This document shows positions 37,553 through 48,780 of a stretch of DNA of 64,000 bases, in pieces. The notes under the pieces were generated by a model, which saw only the letters and a list, made by a program, of their open reading frames with translations, was not told the DNA's origin and ran no database searches. This stretch comes from Warburgia ugandensis (Eukaryota > Streptophyta > Magnoliopsida > Canellales > Canellaceae). Where the stretch lies: the NCBI GenBank assembly GCA_035236585.1, contig CP141139.1, positions 50,723,217-50,787,216 of the forward strand. Direction: 5' to 3'. Made by a program: the position numbers and the translations under genes. Numbering within the stretch: the first letter of the stretch is position 1; every line of letters begins with the position of its first letter.

Positions 37553-39600
37553 AAATCATCCTTTGTTGCTTGCCACCCCCAACTCCCCTTTGCTCCAATC
37601 CAGCATCAATTTCTCCTCTCTTAGCTCTTCCATCCCTTGAAACTACCCTATGTTTCTCCTCATGTTGCCATTGGCCTAGCATCACACCATCTCCCCTATT
37701 CGCATATCTCTCCACTGCTTTATCTCCATCTCCTTCACCTTTTCCTCACAAGCACAATCTTCTCCATCATAGGCGTCGTCAACCCAAGGATTGAAACCCG
37801 ATCCAGGTTTCCTTTTTTTTCTCCTCCTCCTCTTCTTCTTATTTCTCCCCCATCTCCTCCTATGGCTTGATTTTTCTCGGTTGGTTTCCTTTCCTTTTTT
37901 TCTGCTTTAAAATATTTTTTGTTAATTTCTTTTTTATCCATGCCATTTTTCTTAAATTCCTGATCTATCCCCAATTTAATTCCCGTTGTGTCCCTATTTC
38001 TATCCTAGTTTTGTTATCTAGGAATTGCCTAATCCAATCCAGATTAATTAAGGCTTAATCTAATCAATAGGTTAGCCTTAACCAAGAAGATTTCTCTATT
38101 TCTCCTCCATTTCTCATCAGATGTTCAATTAACTTTCAGATTTCATTCTTAGGACATCTATAAACTTAATTAATATTTTTTATCTTTAATCTGAAATCCA
38201 GAAAGTGATCTAGATTGTCTAAATCTTAAAATCCTTAATTAGCCCAATTCTTTAAGATTTTGAGGAATCTGACTAATCCAACGTCTGGATCTTTAATCAA
38301 GGACATACTGAAGATATTGATGAAAGCTGATCAACTCCAAGATGACCATCTTTGAAGAAATTGACAGTGATTCAGATAGGGAAGTATATTTTTCTTATTA
38401 TTTAATTTAATTTTTTTTATTTTGAAACAGAAAATTCTATAATTTTTAGTAGTCAATTATATCTAAACTTTGATTCCACTTCCAATATTTTTTATTATTT
38501 TTTAATTAAATTTTATTTAAACTCCCACTTTTTAAGTCGAATCCCCATGGGATCGACCCGTACTTACATAAGCTACACTACAATAGCTCATGCACTTGCA
38601 GTATTTCCCCCTTCTTTGTCCTCACCTGTTTAACTGGTACCTCATTCCTCACTGTAAAGCACCAGCCAACCTTGTCTTTACCTCTTTCTCTTTATCTATT
38701 TGCTCTCTTCCCTTCAGCCTCTCAGTTCCAACCAACTGGCTGCAACCCTTTTTCCTCTCTTCCCTCTTCTTCTTCCCCACATCCCCTGTCTCATCGGCTT
38801 CCCCTTCACCATCTTCTTCGTTGGGTTTCTCTATTTTTTGTTAAAATAAAAATAGAAAAATTCCATTTTTACCCTTTACCCTTTAAATAAAATTTCTTCT
38901 ATGTCCCTAATTTAATTCCATTTGTATCCTTTTCTTATCCTAGTTCTACTTATCCAAGAACTATGTAATCCAAGGCTATTTACTAAAGTTTAAACCTAAT
39001 CAATGGTTTAGCTTTAATAAATAGAATCACTTCAATTCCTGATCTGTTTCTCATTAGAATTCCAATTACTCTTTAGATCTTGATCTCAGTGCACATCCTA
39101 GTTGATTCAACAAGTCTAATCTTGAATTAGTGCATCTCCTAGTTGATTCAGCAATTATGATCTTCAATCTAAAATTCAAAAATCAGATCTAAGCCATCCA
39201 AAACCCAAAATCAATCTTTAGCCCAGATCATATAAATTTTGAAAAATCTACTCAATCCATCCATTACATCTTTAATCAAAAGTACTAGTGAGATGATGAA
39301 TGCCGATTGAAGTTTTGATATCAAATTTAAAGTATTTTGTCATAATTAAGCTAGGGAAGTAGACTTTATATGTGTTCTAATTAATTTTCTCTCTTTTGCA
39401 TTTGAATTTTTGTAATTTTCATTGTTTAAATAGATTTTAGTTTATAATTCATTGTTAGTTAATTTTTATCATTTTTTTAAATGTTAGATAATTAAATTTT
39501 ATTTAAACTCTATTTTTTTTAAGTCGAGTCCCCGTGGGATCGACCATTACATGCATTGGCTACACTATAATAGCCCATGCACTTGTGGTAAAATAATCTA
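36519..39600 (+). mobile_element. Athila-like LTR (family A, copy 2), with internal duplication
   Basis: It starts TGTTAAGTGTTCAATTTTGG right after a decayed polypurine tract and ends ...AATCTA eight bases before the primer site at 39609. It therefore has a 3' LTR context on its left and a 5' LTR context on its right. A pyrimidine-rich domain occupies about 37015-37850. The terminal part occurs twice, about 987 bases apart: AAGTCGAATCCCCATGGGAT at 38534 and its variant at 39521. This makes the LTR about 1 kb longer than it would otherwise be. Confidence 0.8.
36973..36983. repeat. Poly(C) run
   Basis: Eleven C in a row at the start of the pyrimidine-rich LTR domain. Confidence 0.9.
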
Positions 39601-40870
39601 TAAGTTTTTGGCATCATTGCCATGGACTCGCAACAGAGTTTTCATAAAATTTAATAAAAAATTCAAAAATTAAATTTTTTTAGAAAAATAAAAAATTTAG
39701 GAATTGCATTACTTTAGCATTTTAGGTGTATTTTTTAAATTTTCTTAATGCATAATCACTATGTTTCTTGAATTTGGTATTGAGTACTATTTTTTTTTTT
39801 CCAGAAAATTAAAAAGTGGGAAAATTTGCAAGTGGAGCTTCACCAAATGAATAAAATTACCTTGTTTTTCTAAAATAGAACTTTTTCCTTTTTTTGAGTG
39901 AATCTTATAGTGAGGCACATTATAACTTGCAATTTTAAAGGATTGTATTAAAGTAGGTAAGTGTGGGATAAGGTGGCCCACCCTTGATTGTGATCAGAAA
40001 CCCCACTATAAGTTTACCTCTCTCCTTATACATTTTTAGTACAATTGCATTTAGAATAATTTTGCATTATTTGGTAGCATAATTGCATATAGAAAGCATA
40101 TATTATAATTATTATATTTTAGGATTTGCATTAGTTTATTATTTTTAATTGCATTTTAAGGCACTTTTATTGCTTTAAGGTGATTTATATGTTGATTGAA
40201 TTATCATGGAGTGTGAAAATTAATTAGTACGGGCACCTGACCCCACAAAATCAATGTTGGATTTAATCATCATCTCTTGGCCCACCTAGGATAATCACTA
40301 CAATCGTGCAACCCTACCTTTTAAATTAATTAAAAGAGACCTACTGGGTCATCACATGCTCATAGGACCCTCTTAATAGGATGCGATCTATTATCACTCT
40401 AGTGGCTTTTGAGCATTGTGGTTATAGTAGGTATCTTCAAAATCCAAGTGAATCTCCTATGCCTTCTGTTAATGCATGTTAAGGTCTCAACACCTCTTAA
40501 TGCGAGAATTGTATTAACCACTTTAGAGCAGAACCCAATTGGTAAGTAATGATTAAATCTAAACGAGAGAAGGAATATTAGATTAGGCTAATCTAAAAAC
40601 ATTAGCCCCATAAAAATTCAAGAAAATTAAAATATTTGTGCTTGTTATCCTTAGAGGATTGTTTGATTGTGTCCTTTGATTGTGCATCATTCTAGGCATT
40701 CAGGTTGCAGCATTTATAGTAGTCCCCTTATAAAAAACACAAAAACAAAAAGATCTTTCATTGTTTGCAATTTTGGATACATAACAAAATTGGAAGGTCA
40801 GTCAAGTACGACCAAAAAGAAATATAATCAGATTTGTTACCACTAATGACTAATTAACAATCAAGAGGTA
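39601..40870 (+). mobile_element. Primer site and leader of Athila-like element 2
   Basis: The primer site at 39609-39626 reads TGGCATCATTGCCATGGA, a tRNA-Asp type site carrying several transitions. The leader shares long stretches with the leader at 63335-64000 (TGAGTGAATCTT(A/G)TAGTGAGG, GGATAAGGTGGCC, CAGAAACCCCACTATAAGTT). Its later part matches the leader at 33870-34165. Confidence 0.85.
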
Positions 40871-40879
40871 ACTCATCCA

Positions 40880-42520
40880 ATGGTAGTATTAGAGGTGATC
40901 AAGGCCCTCAACTCATCATGAATGAGTACCCACCACCTCTAATTGATGATGAATATCAACCACCACTAAGCAGGAATAAGCATCCTTAATGAGATTGGAG
41001 AGGGAATGAAAATAGGGAGTGAGACCAATAGGGCGACCATAAAGGCAATGATGTCTATCAAAATCCTCATGGAAGAACTTTAAGAGACTACTTTCTACCT
41101 ACATGCACTAGTACACCATATTGTGTGATTCTTCCTCAAAATACTAGTGCATTAGAATTAAAAATTAGATTAATCCAATTACTTCCCAAATTCCATGGGT
41201 TAGACAGTGAATGTCCTTATTTGCATCTTAAAGAGTTTGATGAGGAATGTAGTACCCAACAAAAACAAAACATTAGTTTAGATACTATCAGGCTTAAGTT
41301 ATTTCCTTTTTCTTTAAACGAAAAAGCAAAAATGTGGTTTAATCCACTATTAGCAGGTTCTATAAGGATCTGGAATGAAGTGACTAGAGAAATCTTGAAA
41401 AAGTTTTTCTCTACACATAAAATAAATACACTTTCCCATAAGACAATAAACTTTACCCAAAAGGATAAAGAATCATTCTACCAATGCTGGGAAAGGTTCA
41501 AAGATCTATTACTCACATGCCTCCATTATGGCTATGAACCCTGACGTATTATCAGCTTCTTTTATGAAGAACTTAATTCTAACATGCACTAATTTGTAAA
41601 GATGATGTGTAATGGCAACATTTTGAACAAACAACTAGATGAGGTAGAAGAGTATTTAGAATGACTAGTTAAAAGTGCATAGACGTAGACTGATTCAGAA
41701 AGAGTAGAACATCCATATAGACCCAAGCCCACTACCACTTCTACTAGGGGAGGAAGGTATGCAATGTTTGAAAAAGATGAACTTAATGCTAGAGTAACAA
41801 CTCTAGTTAGAAAATTAAAAGCCATAAAAATGGGCAAGAAAAACTCAAATAAGGATGAACAAGTGTGTAGCATTTGTGAAAGTACTGCCCATCTTACTTA
41901 GGAATGTCCCACCATTTCAACATTTCAAGAGGTACTTTATGATCAAGCTAATGCACCTAATACTTATAAAAGACCTTTCTCCCCATATTCAAAGACTTAT
42001 AATTCCAACTGAAGAAACCATTCAAATTTTAGTTGAAAAAATAGACCAATTGCTAATGTCTCACAACTAGGCTTATATAGTCTCATCAACAAAACCAAGG
42101 TCTAGTTGCTCCACCCCTATAACCAATTCATCAGTCTTCTTCTTTTGGACTTTACTTGTCCTCGTCCAAAAGACATGTAGAGGATAACATTGACATTTAA
42201 AACCAAGAGAAGAGAACATCTCAATTAGAAGTTCAACTAAAATAAACCAACCAATCTATGAATGAAATAAAAAATATGATGAGTCAATGGATACAAACTA
42301 TGGAAAAAGAAAAGTTTCTAGCTCATTGACAAGCAAACCCTAAGGGTGTGCATGCGGCTTGTGATAATACACCTAATGCATCATCAAGCTCTATCATGGA
42401 AGAGACTAAGGCTGTTACCATTCTTAAGAGTGGTAAAATAATGAAGAAATGAGCCCTTAAAGATTGATAAGGTAGAAAAACCCACTAAAAATAAAGAAAA
42501 ATCAAAAGCAAAGGACCCAT
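40880..42520 (+). pseudogene. Athila-like Gypsy gag, decayed
   Basis: The main open piece (41125-41544, 139 codons) contains LIQLLPKFHGL, PYLHLKEFDEEC, RLKLFPFSLNEKAKMWF and FYQCWERFKDLLLTCLHYG. These are the conserved blocks of Athila-type gag, with capsid-like helices and LFPFSL. A zinc-knuckle-like CSICESTAHLTXEC follows at about 41870-41910 (CX2C spacing kept, X a stop). Near 42400-42450 comes AVTILKSGK, matching the gag C-terminal TLRSGK motif. Stops occur throughout. Confidence 0.88.
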
Positions 42521-42554
42521 TCCACTTGTCGAAACATGACAAATCCCTCAAAGG

Positions 42555-43478
42555 TTGCATCAACTCACAAAGAGTACCACTAATGAGGAGATTATGGAGA
42601 TATTTAAGCAAGTCAAGATCAATATAATGATCTTAGATGCAATAAAACAAATCCCATCATATGTCAAAAATTTAAAAGATTTATGCACAATCAAAAGGAA
42701 ATTGAATATACAAAAGAAGACATTTGTGATTGAACAAGTAAGTTCAATTCTTCAGCACCACACACCTCAGAAATATAAGGATTTAGGTTGCCCCACTCTC
42801 ACTTGCATCATTGACAACCATAAGATTAACTAGGCCTTATTAGATCTTGGATCCAGTGTTAATATGTTACCATACATAGTCTATGTTTAGCTAAGACTAG
42901 GAGACCTCAAGCCAACATCCACTACACTCTAACTAGCTGATAGATTAGTGGTAATACCTATGAGCATAATAGAGGATGTGATAGTTCAAATAAAATAATT
43001 CTTTTTCCTAATCAATTTCTTAGTTTTGGACACACAACCAGTGCTAAATGAGTAGCCAAAAATTCCTATCATCCTTGGACGTCCATTTTTGGCTATGTCT
43101 AATGCCTTAATAAATTGTAGAAATGGTGTCATGAAGCTATCATTTGGCAAGATGACACTAGAATTGAACATCTTTAATATCTGTAAACAACTAGGGGAAA
43201 TCTCAGATGACTTGCACTGTGTCAATATGATAAATTCGGTTGTGCAAGACCATTTTCAATCATCTTCCTTGTGGGACCCACTTGAGGCATGTTTGGTCCA
43301 CTTCAATAAATTTAATGAGGATGAATTAATAGCCAAAGTTAATGCCCTCTTTGATTTTGTGCCCCCTATGGACATAGAAAGATGGAAACCTCATTTTGAA
43401 GAACTTCCACTGAGGGAGTCCACTCTCATTCCATCCTTGTTGAACCTCTTAAGTTCAAATTTCTCAGTTCTTCTATGA
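42555..43478 (+). pseudogene. Athila-like retroelement protease region, decayed
   Basis: This begins with ILDAIKQIPSYVKNLKDLC and KRKLN, the linker preceding the protease. Then ALLDLGSSVNMLPY (about 42836-42877), where the aspartic protease catalytic triad D-S/T-G appears as DLG as in many Athila elements, and IPIILGRPFLAMSNALI (about 43062-43112), the second conserved protease block. The 129-codon frame at 43089-43478 continues toward the RT junction (PHFEELPLREST) and then stops being recognisable. RT, RNase H and integrase are absent, so the element is truncated near 43480. Confidence 0.85.
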
Positions 43479-43520
43479 CTAGGAATAATCCAAAAGAAAT
43501 GATTGAAAATTGGCTTAACA

Positions 43521-43798
43521 ATTCTCCCAAAAAGAGGTATGATCAAAACTCTATTTGTTGCTAGCTCATGCTTATCTTACCTAATAGAATGTTTTTTTAC
43601 ACATAAAAACCTCATATTTTATGACTCCTAATATATTTTGGGAACCCTTAAATTTAGCTATTCTCCCAAAAAGAGGTATGATCAAAACTCTATTTATTGC
43701 TAGCTCATGATTATCTTACCTAATAAAAGGTTTTTTACACAAAAAAACCTCATATTTTATGACTCCTAATATATTTTGGGAACCCTTAAATTTAACTA
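43521..43798. repeat. Tandem duplication, two ~139-bp units
   Basis: The unit starting ATTCTCCCAAAAAGAGGTAT at 43521 is repeated from 43660, with about ten differences. It lies exactly at the truncation end of the Athila-like element. Confidence 0.95.
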
Positions 43799-43831
43799 CC
43801 CTTAATAATTGATCCCAAATTTTAGATGTTG

Positions 43832-44316
43832 TTAATGGAAAGTGATGTTAAGGAGGAAGGAAAACTATGCAAAATAATTGGTGCCATTTTTGGATGATCT
43901 AACCCTTTCATCATGTTTGACCTCTATTAGATTAGTTATATACCAAAACTTATGACTGTTGGATGATTTTATCCATGCTTTAAAAAAAAAAAAATCATAT
44001 ATAACTTGACATTGGATTAGATTCATCAAGATAAATTCTCATTTTGGGTGATCTAAATCATTCATCTTATTTGGTCTACCCTATTGTGGTTGTCTACTAA
44101 AATTCATGCCTATGAGAGGCTTTTAGATGCTAGATCTTTGATAAAAAAAAGTATATAATTTAAAATCCACAAAGCTAAAATCATCTAAATGTCATCAATT
44201 TTTGTAGATAACCAATCTAAGATATGTCAAATGTGATGAATGGATTAAATCATCCAAACGATGGCTCTGGGTACTTCGTGTCATTTCCCTTTCCTCTTAA
44301 CATTAGTTTCTATTAA
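43832..44316. mobile_element. MITE-like element with ~33-bp imperfect terminal inverted repeats (copy 1)
   Basis: The left end TTAATGGAAAGTGATGTTAA pairs with the reverse complement of the right end, which reads TTAATAGAAACTAATGTTAA, continuing for about 13 more bases. The interior (44040-44270) shares order and sequence with 46265-46590 and 52752-53085: GATCTAAATCATTCATC, GGTCTACCCTATT, AACCAATCTAAGATATG. No coding capacity. Confidence 0.7.
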
Positions 44317-44579
44317 TGGCGTTTAAAATTTGGATTTGATTGTTAAGGATAGTTTAATTCAAGGGTTTTAAAAGTTAAGTGAAAATTTTAGATATATTTA
44401 TTAAGAGAAAAAATATGAGGATGTTTATGTAAAAATCCCAAAATAGAGACATGAGAGAACATAATAATATTATTTTATCTAATGTGGTATGAAGGATTAA
44501 ATGAAAAATGATATTTTAGAAATTACTAACCTTGATGAGATTAATTGCTAATGCTGGCCATATATATGGGTAACACTTA

Positions 44580-45065
44580 ATAGATGAAAAAAAGAGTATC
44601 ATGGATAATGCTAAAAAAAGTTATTGAAGTTCAATGGACTCCACCTATTTGTGGTAGATTTACATTGAATTTTGATGGTGCTTCACAAGGGGATCTAGGG
44701 CCTCCAGCAATTGGAGGTGTTTTTAGAGACTCTAATGAAAAATTTCTTGCAACCTATAATATATTATCTATGAACAGACCGTATATGTGGCATAGTAATG
44801 GTCTCTTTCATTTGGATTTTTAATGCTAAAGAGTTGAATTTTCTTTCATTACAAGTAAGTGGATACTCAGATGCAGTAATTAGAAGTTTGAATTCATCTT
44901 ACGTCAAGGGAAGAAAGAACCAATGCTAAGGTGAGAACTCTGATTACTAAGAGTTTATGGATTATTATCTCTCTCAATTATTGAATTGCAGAACATTTTT
45001 ATAGAGAGGAGAATATGATAGTGAATGCTTTAACAAAGGTTAGTGCATTAAGATAAGTTGAGATT
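44580..45065 (+). mobile_element. L1-type LINE RNase H fragment
   Basis: The open frame at 44584-44823 contains VQWTPPICGRFTLNFDGASQG, PPAIGGVFRDSNEKFLATY, the first half of the RNase H domain carried by plant L1 LINEs (W.PP..G..KLNFDGA..G...GGV.RD). Beyond its stop, SDAVIRSLNS and FYREENMIVNALTK at about 44990-45045 match the domain end (HI.RE.N..AD.LAK). It has frameshifts and no other LINE domain next to it. Confidence 0.75.
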
Positions 45066-46260
45066 TTGGTGAATGAAATAAATATTGAAATATCTATTGC
45101 TAGTGCTTTAAGATATTGACAAAACCCAAAAAATTTAGTGTTACTGCATTGTGATATTGACCAAAAGTTGAATTTTGCAAGATTTGAAATTGTTAGTGGT
45201 TAAAGTTTTGGGTTTTGAGATATTTGGATATTGAGAGCTCAACATCTTGGACTAGTATAAAGTTAGTAGTCCAACAAAACCCAAAACACTAGTATTTTTC
45301 AAATACATTGTTTATAATAAGGTTTGAACTCATAACCTATTAAGAGGAGAAGAAATCTTTTGCCAAACTGCTTGGCTGCACTCAAGCCAAATAAACCCTA
45401 TCATGCGAGCCCTCTTCTATCTTCTCTTTCTTTAAGGTAATGATATTTGCCTCCCTTGTAAAACCTCATGTGCCACTCATCGATACAAGCAACTATAATT
45501 TCATATGGGCCTAATTTTTTCAAGATATAAGCCATTCATAATATTGTCCTTGACTTAGATAGGCTATTATTCAAAACTTATCTATTGAATGATCCTAGCA
45601 ATTGTAGCTTTTAGTTGTAACGTGGATGGCAAACCATTTAACTGTCCATTTTGTAACTCAAGAAAATAGTAGGTAGGATCATACAATTGATGAGAATTTC
45701 AAATCATGGCCCATCTATGAAAATGTCATGAATGGTTTGAACCTTCAAAAACTTGAGCCCACCTAGAGTTATGTTGTTTGTATTATTTATTGATGGGCTC
45801 ATGAGGAAAACACAAGGGGCATATATATCATTACCCTTTCTCCATGGTGTCATGTAAGTATAGGGCAATATTATGAATTCTTTGTTGCAAGTGATCAATA
45901 CATATATTTGGGTAATTCTAAAATAAACTCTTGCCTTAAACATTATTTATTTCATATGTTTCCTAACATTATGTTTCTTTTTGAAAAGAAACACCCACAT
46001 GTGGAGCAGTAGTTTCTAAATAGGTGCCTAAATTTTGAGCATCTAGAGGTAGTCTTTGGTTGAGGATTGACTTTCAGTTAATGTTCGCACTTACAGTGTA
46101 GTGAACATTCTTTTTAGTGACCTTGATATTTTTAGATATGTAAAGGATAATTTTTGTTATTATTGATATTCATAGGGATATTGTTGTTGGATCTATTAAG
46201 ATGGTTTGGAGACATATAAATAGATGGTATTATAATAGTTGTTCTTGCTTCTACCCACAT
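45066..46260. other. Intergenic sequence
   Basis: No gene is recognised. At 45300-45395 the minus strand has a box B-like GAGTTCAAACC after a box A-like CAAGCAGTTTGGC, possibly a tRNA-derived remnant. The stretch 45470-45860 resembles degraded MITE sequence without paired ends. Confidence 0.35.
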
Positions 46261-46261
46261 G

Positions 46262-46592
46262 CTCAAAAAGGCATTGGAAAGCATGCAACCAAGGTAGGCT
46301 TCATATTTGGATGATTTGAACAGTTCATCATGTCTGGCTTGCCCTATTTAGGTTGCACACCAAACTTGTGCCCATCGAAGGCTTCCTAGATAGTAGCTTT
46401 TTTGTTAAAAAATTCAATGCACATGATTTAAAAGCAAAAAATGACATGGCTAAAATTATCCTATGGTTATGAAATTTGGTAACTAGCCAATCTAAAGGAG
46501 GATGAACATGATTAATGGACTGATCAAGAAAAGGAAGGGGCGAAGTATGTAGCATCAGTTTTTGGCATCCTTTTCTATATGGGAAAATTATT
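46262..46592. mobile_element. MITE-like element (copy 2 of the family at 43832)
   Basis: It shares with 52752-53085 the ordered blocks CAGTTCATCATG, GGCTTGCCCTATTTAGG, TGCCCATC(G/A)AA, ATGAAATTTGGTAACTAGC, CAATCTAA and a GCATCCTTTT end. The ends, AAAAAGGCATTGGAAAGCAT and the reverse complement of the right end AAAAGGATGCCAAAAACTGA, are imperfect inverted repeats. Confidence 0.65.
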
Positions 46593-46987
46593 TTCCTAAT
46601 TGTTTTCATGTTATTATATCAAGTTTTTGATATCAATAACATGTCAAGTATTGGTGATAGTTGACATATGTATTAGGAGACTACGTGAGTTGGCTTCTCT
46701 ACTCATAGTTTTAATATGGGCTCATATACAATATATCTCTTTGTAAATAGGACCAAGCTAATAAAGAATAATATTTCATACACAAGGGACATTATGACAC
46801 TACAATCTTCACACCACTCAAAAACTAGGTTTTGTAAAATATTGAGTATTAAAAAATATTTAAAAATTTGAAACAAATATTCGAAGATTCTACTAGACGT
46901 CAAAAATCTGAAAATTTTGCAAAATCCTAATTTATCTCAATCCACTAATCCCTGGTAAGAGTTGTAATAAGTGGCTACAAATGTGGG

Positions 46988-46988
46988 A

Positions 46989-47059
<71 letters not shown>
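46988..47059. repeat. (AT)n microsatellite
   Basis: About 35 AT units, uninterrupted. Confidence 0.97.
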
Positions 47060-47060
<1 letters not shown>

Positions 47061-47999
47061 TAGTGTAATTAAACCTCCTATAGATAGACTAGTGTATTTT
47101 TGGGCTTTTAATAATATCAGGGAGTTACTTAGTGTCGTACTAAGGGGGATCCCCTTTCTAAAAAAAAAAAAACTTTAAAGTATTTATGTTTGGGTATACA
47201 CCACCTTCAATTCACGCCGCCAGGTGGATTAATATGGTGTCTAGATAGACACACATCATTAGTACATTGAAAAACTTTTTCTTGTATCTAAGTAAGCCAC
47301 CCGTAGTAAATATCTCACATCATACTATCGTGACCATCCAATCGATAAAATACTTTTCCGTGAAAGGGCCCCATTATTCATTGCTGCAGTATCTCCTGCT
47401 AGCACTCCCACTGGATATGATAGGCTTGAGAAGGGGTCTCAGCTAGCAACGATTATGTTAAGGGACCTTATTCTCCCCATGTTAATCTATGTTCCCTTGT
47501 TCTCATAGTGTTTGGACAATTTTCTACTGATACGAAGCCAACAAAAGATGCTATCTAGAAAGACAAGGCACCGGACTCTTTGGCCAACTTGGACTATATC
47601 ATGGGATTAGATATCTGTATACATGGGACTAAAATCATGGTAGTCACCTGTCGACATGCTAAAAGTTTAACAGTATAGATCAAGTCATTGACTTTCCAAT
47701 GTGGGCCTGGAATACATGTAGAAGATGCGCATGAGGGTGATTGCAGGAATACTGGATCAGCAGACATAGCTCCAAAATCACTATTAAGGTGGTACTAACC
47801 ATTTATCAGGATTTTTAAATGGATAATCAATTATCAGTACTACATGATACGCAAAGGATATGGAAAACCCACAATATAGAACAGGGCCCATTCGTTTAAG
47901 CCAGTTTCCTAATGGAGCAAAGCGTCCATTTGTTAATATTCCGCTAGACTTTCTGGACCTGTCAAGGGGTTAACCATTGTCTTTGTGTCAGTTCAAATT
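47060..47999. other. Unassigned, less AT-rich segment, left part
   Basis: Base composition is visibly more balanced than the neighbours. Minus-strand frames include pieces such as MSADPVFLQSPSC near 47735-47775 but no family I recognise. No repeat ends were found apart from the microsatellite next to it. Confidence 0.35.
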
Positions 48000-48338
48000 T
48001 TAAGTCCATCTAGAAGTGATCTTTCGCCCTAATAGAAGATCGTCTCTCTTAAGGTTACGCTGCAAGTTTCTAGGCCGAGCATAGATAGCTAGTCCAAATA
48101 TGTTATTCTTACGGGGTCCGGACTGCTGCGCTCGGCGGTACCATTGATCCATGTTTAGAGTATCGTTGTTGGGTGTGAACTGTAAGTGGGCTTGAAGACG
48201 GAACCTCTTCATAAGTGAAACCATAGTTGTCGATTCCATATGGTCGGAAATTTCCATATCGTTTCGTTGGATATGAAAAATGGAACAAAATTGACCTTCA
48301 AAGGTCAAGTCCAATTCATTCTGCTCGTTCTGATGCAT
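48000..48338 (-). CDS. Unrecognised 112-codon open frame
   Basis: The frame encodes a hydrophilic, basic peptide with MVSLMKRFRLQAHLQFTPNN and MDQWYRRAQQSGPRKN; there is no signal peptide or membrane segment. It lies in the compositionally distinct 47.1-48.4 kb segment. I do not recognise the family. It may be part of an unclassified transposable element or a chance frame. No splice sites or promoter can be argued for. Confidence 0.25.
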   Translation of the reverse strand: MHQNEQNELDLTFEGQFCSIFHIQRNDMEISDHMESTTMVSLMKRFRLQAHLQFTPNNDTLNMDQWYRRAQQSGPRKNNIFGLAIYARPRNLQRNLKRDDLLLGRKITSRWT

Positions 48339-48349
48339 TTTGGGTTGTT

Positions 48350-48620
48350 TCGGTCCTTCCTGTAAATTCCGGTCTTTTTATTATTTATTATTTTTAAAAA
48401 TTTCAAAACAATGAACAGAAATTTGTTCTGAAATTAACAAAATTCTAGATCTTTCCGTTCTAATAGCTATAATGGATCGTGGCCGCTGAAACAGAATTGG
48501 CTACTGTGAGTGAAATGAGGAACTTTAACCACCCATAATCCATCCTTAGTGATGATAAGAGAGATAACTAAAATTCCACTCTATGTTGACCACTCAAAAT
48601 AATTGATATTGGCCAACAAA
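48350..48620. other. Spacer, nothing recognised
   Basis: No coding or repeat feature is seen. Confidence 0.3.
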
Positions 48621-48624
48621 TCTC

Positions 48625-48780
48625 TAGCATAGTTGATCACAGACAACACAGCATCTCCCTTTAAGCACCCTTAGTTGCATGTTCAAATCATCACTTTCTC
48701 CTTTGGTTGGGAATTAGATTTACGACTGTGCATGAGTTTGACTAATCTGCTGTTTAATTTTCCGCTTGTAAAAAAAAAAC
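48625..48780 (+). mobile_element. tRNA-derived SINE, second family (copy 3)
   Basis: In the plus orientation: TTAGTTGCATGTTCAAATCA (box B-like), CACTTTCTCCTTTGGTTGGG, ATTAGATTTACGACTGTGCA and a terminal A run at 48770-48779. The order and sequence match the copies at 22543 and 24123 on the other strand. Confidence 0.65.

Noticed and set aside
37001-37974. Several overlapping frames of 77-117 codons rich in Ser/Pro/Leu
   Set aside because: They come from the pyrimidine-rich LTR domain. All frames are open there because stops need purines; there is no start context or family similarity.
40200-43480. Possibility of an active Gypsy element encoding pol
   Set aside because: No RT, RNase H or integrase motifs follow the protease, and gag and protease are stop-ridden.
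46981-47178. Tyr/Ile repeat frame
   Set aside because: Translation of the (AT)n microsatellite.
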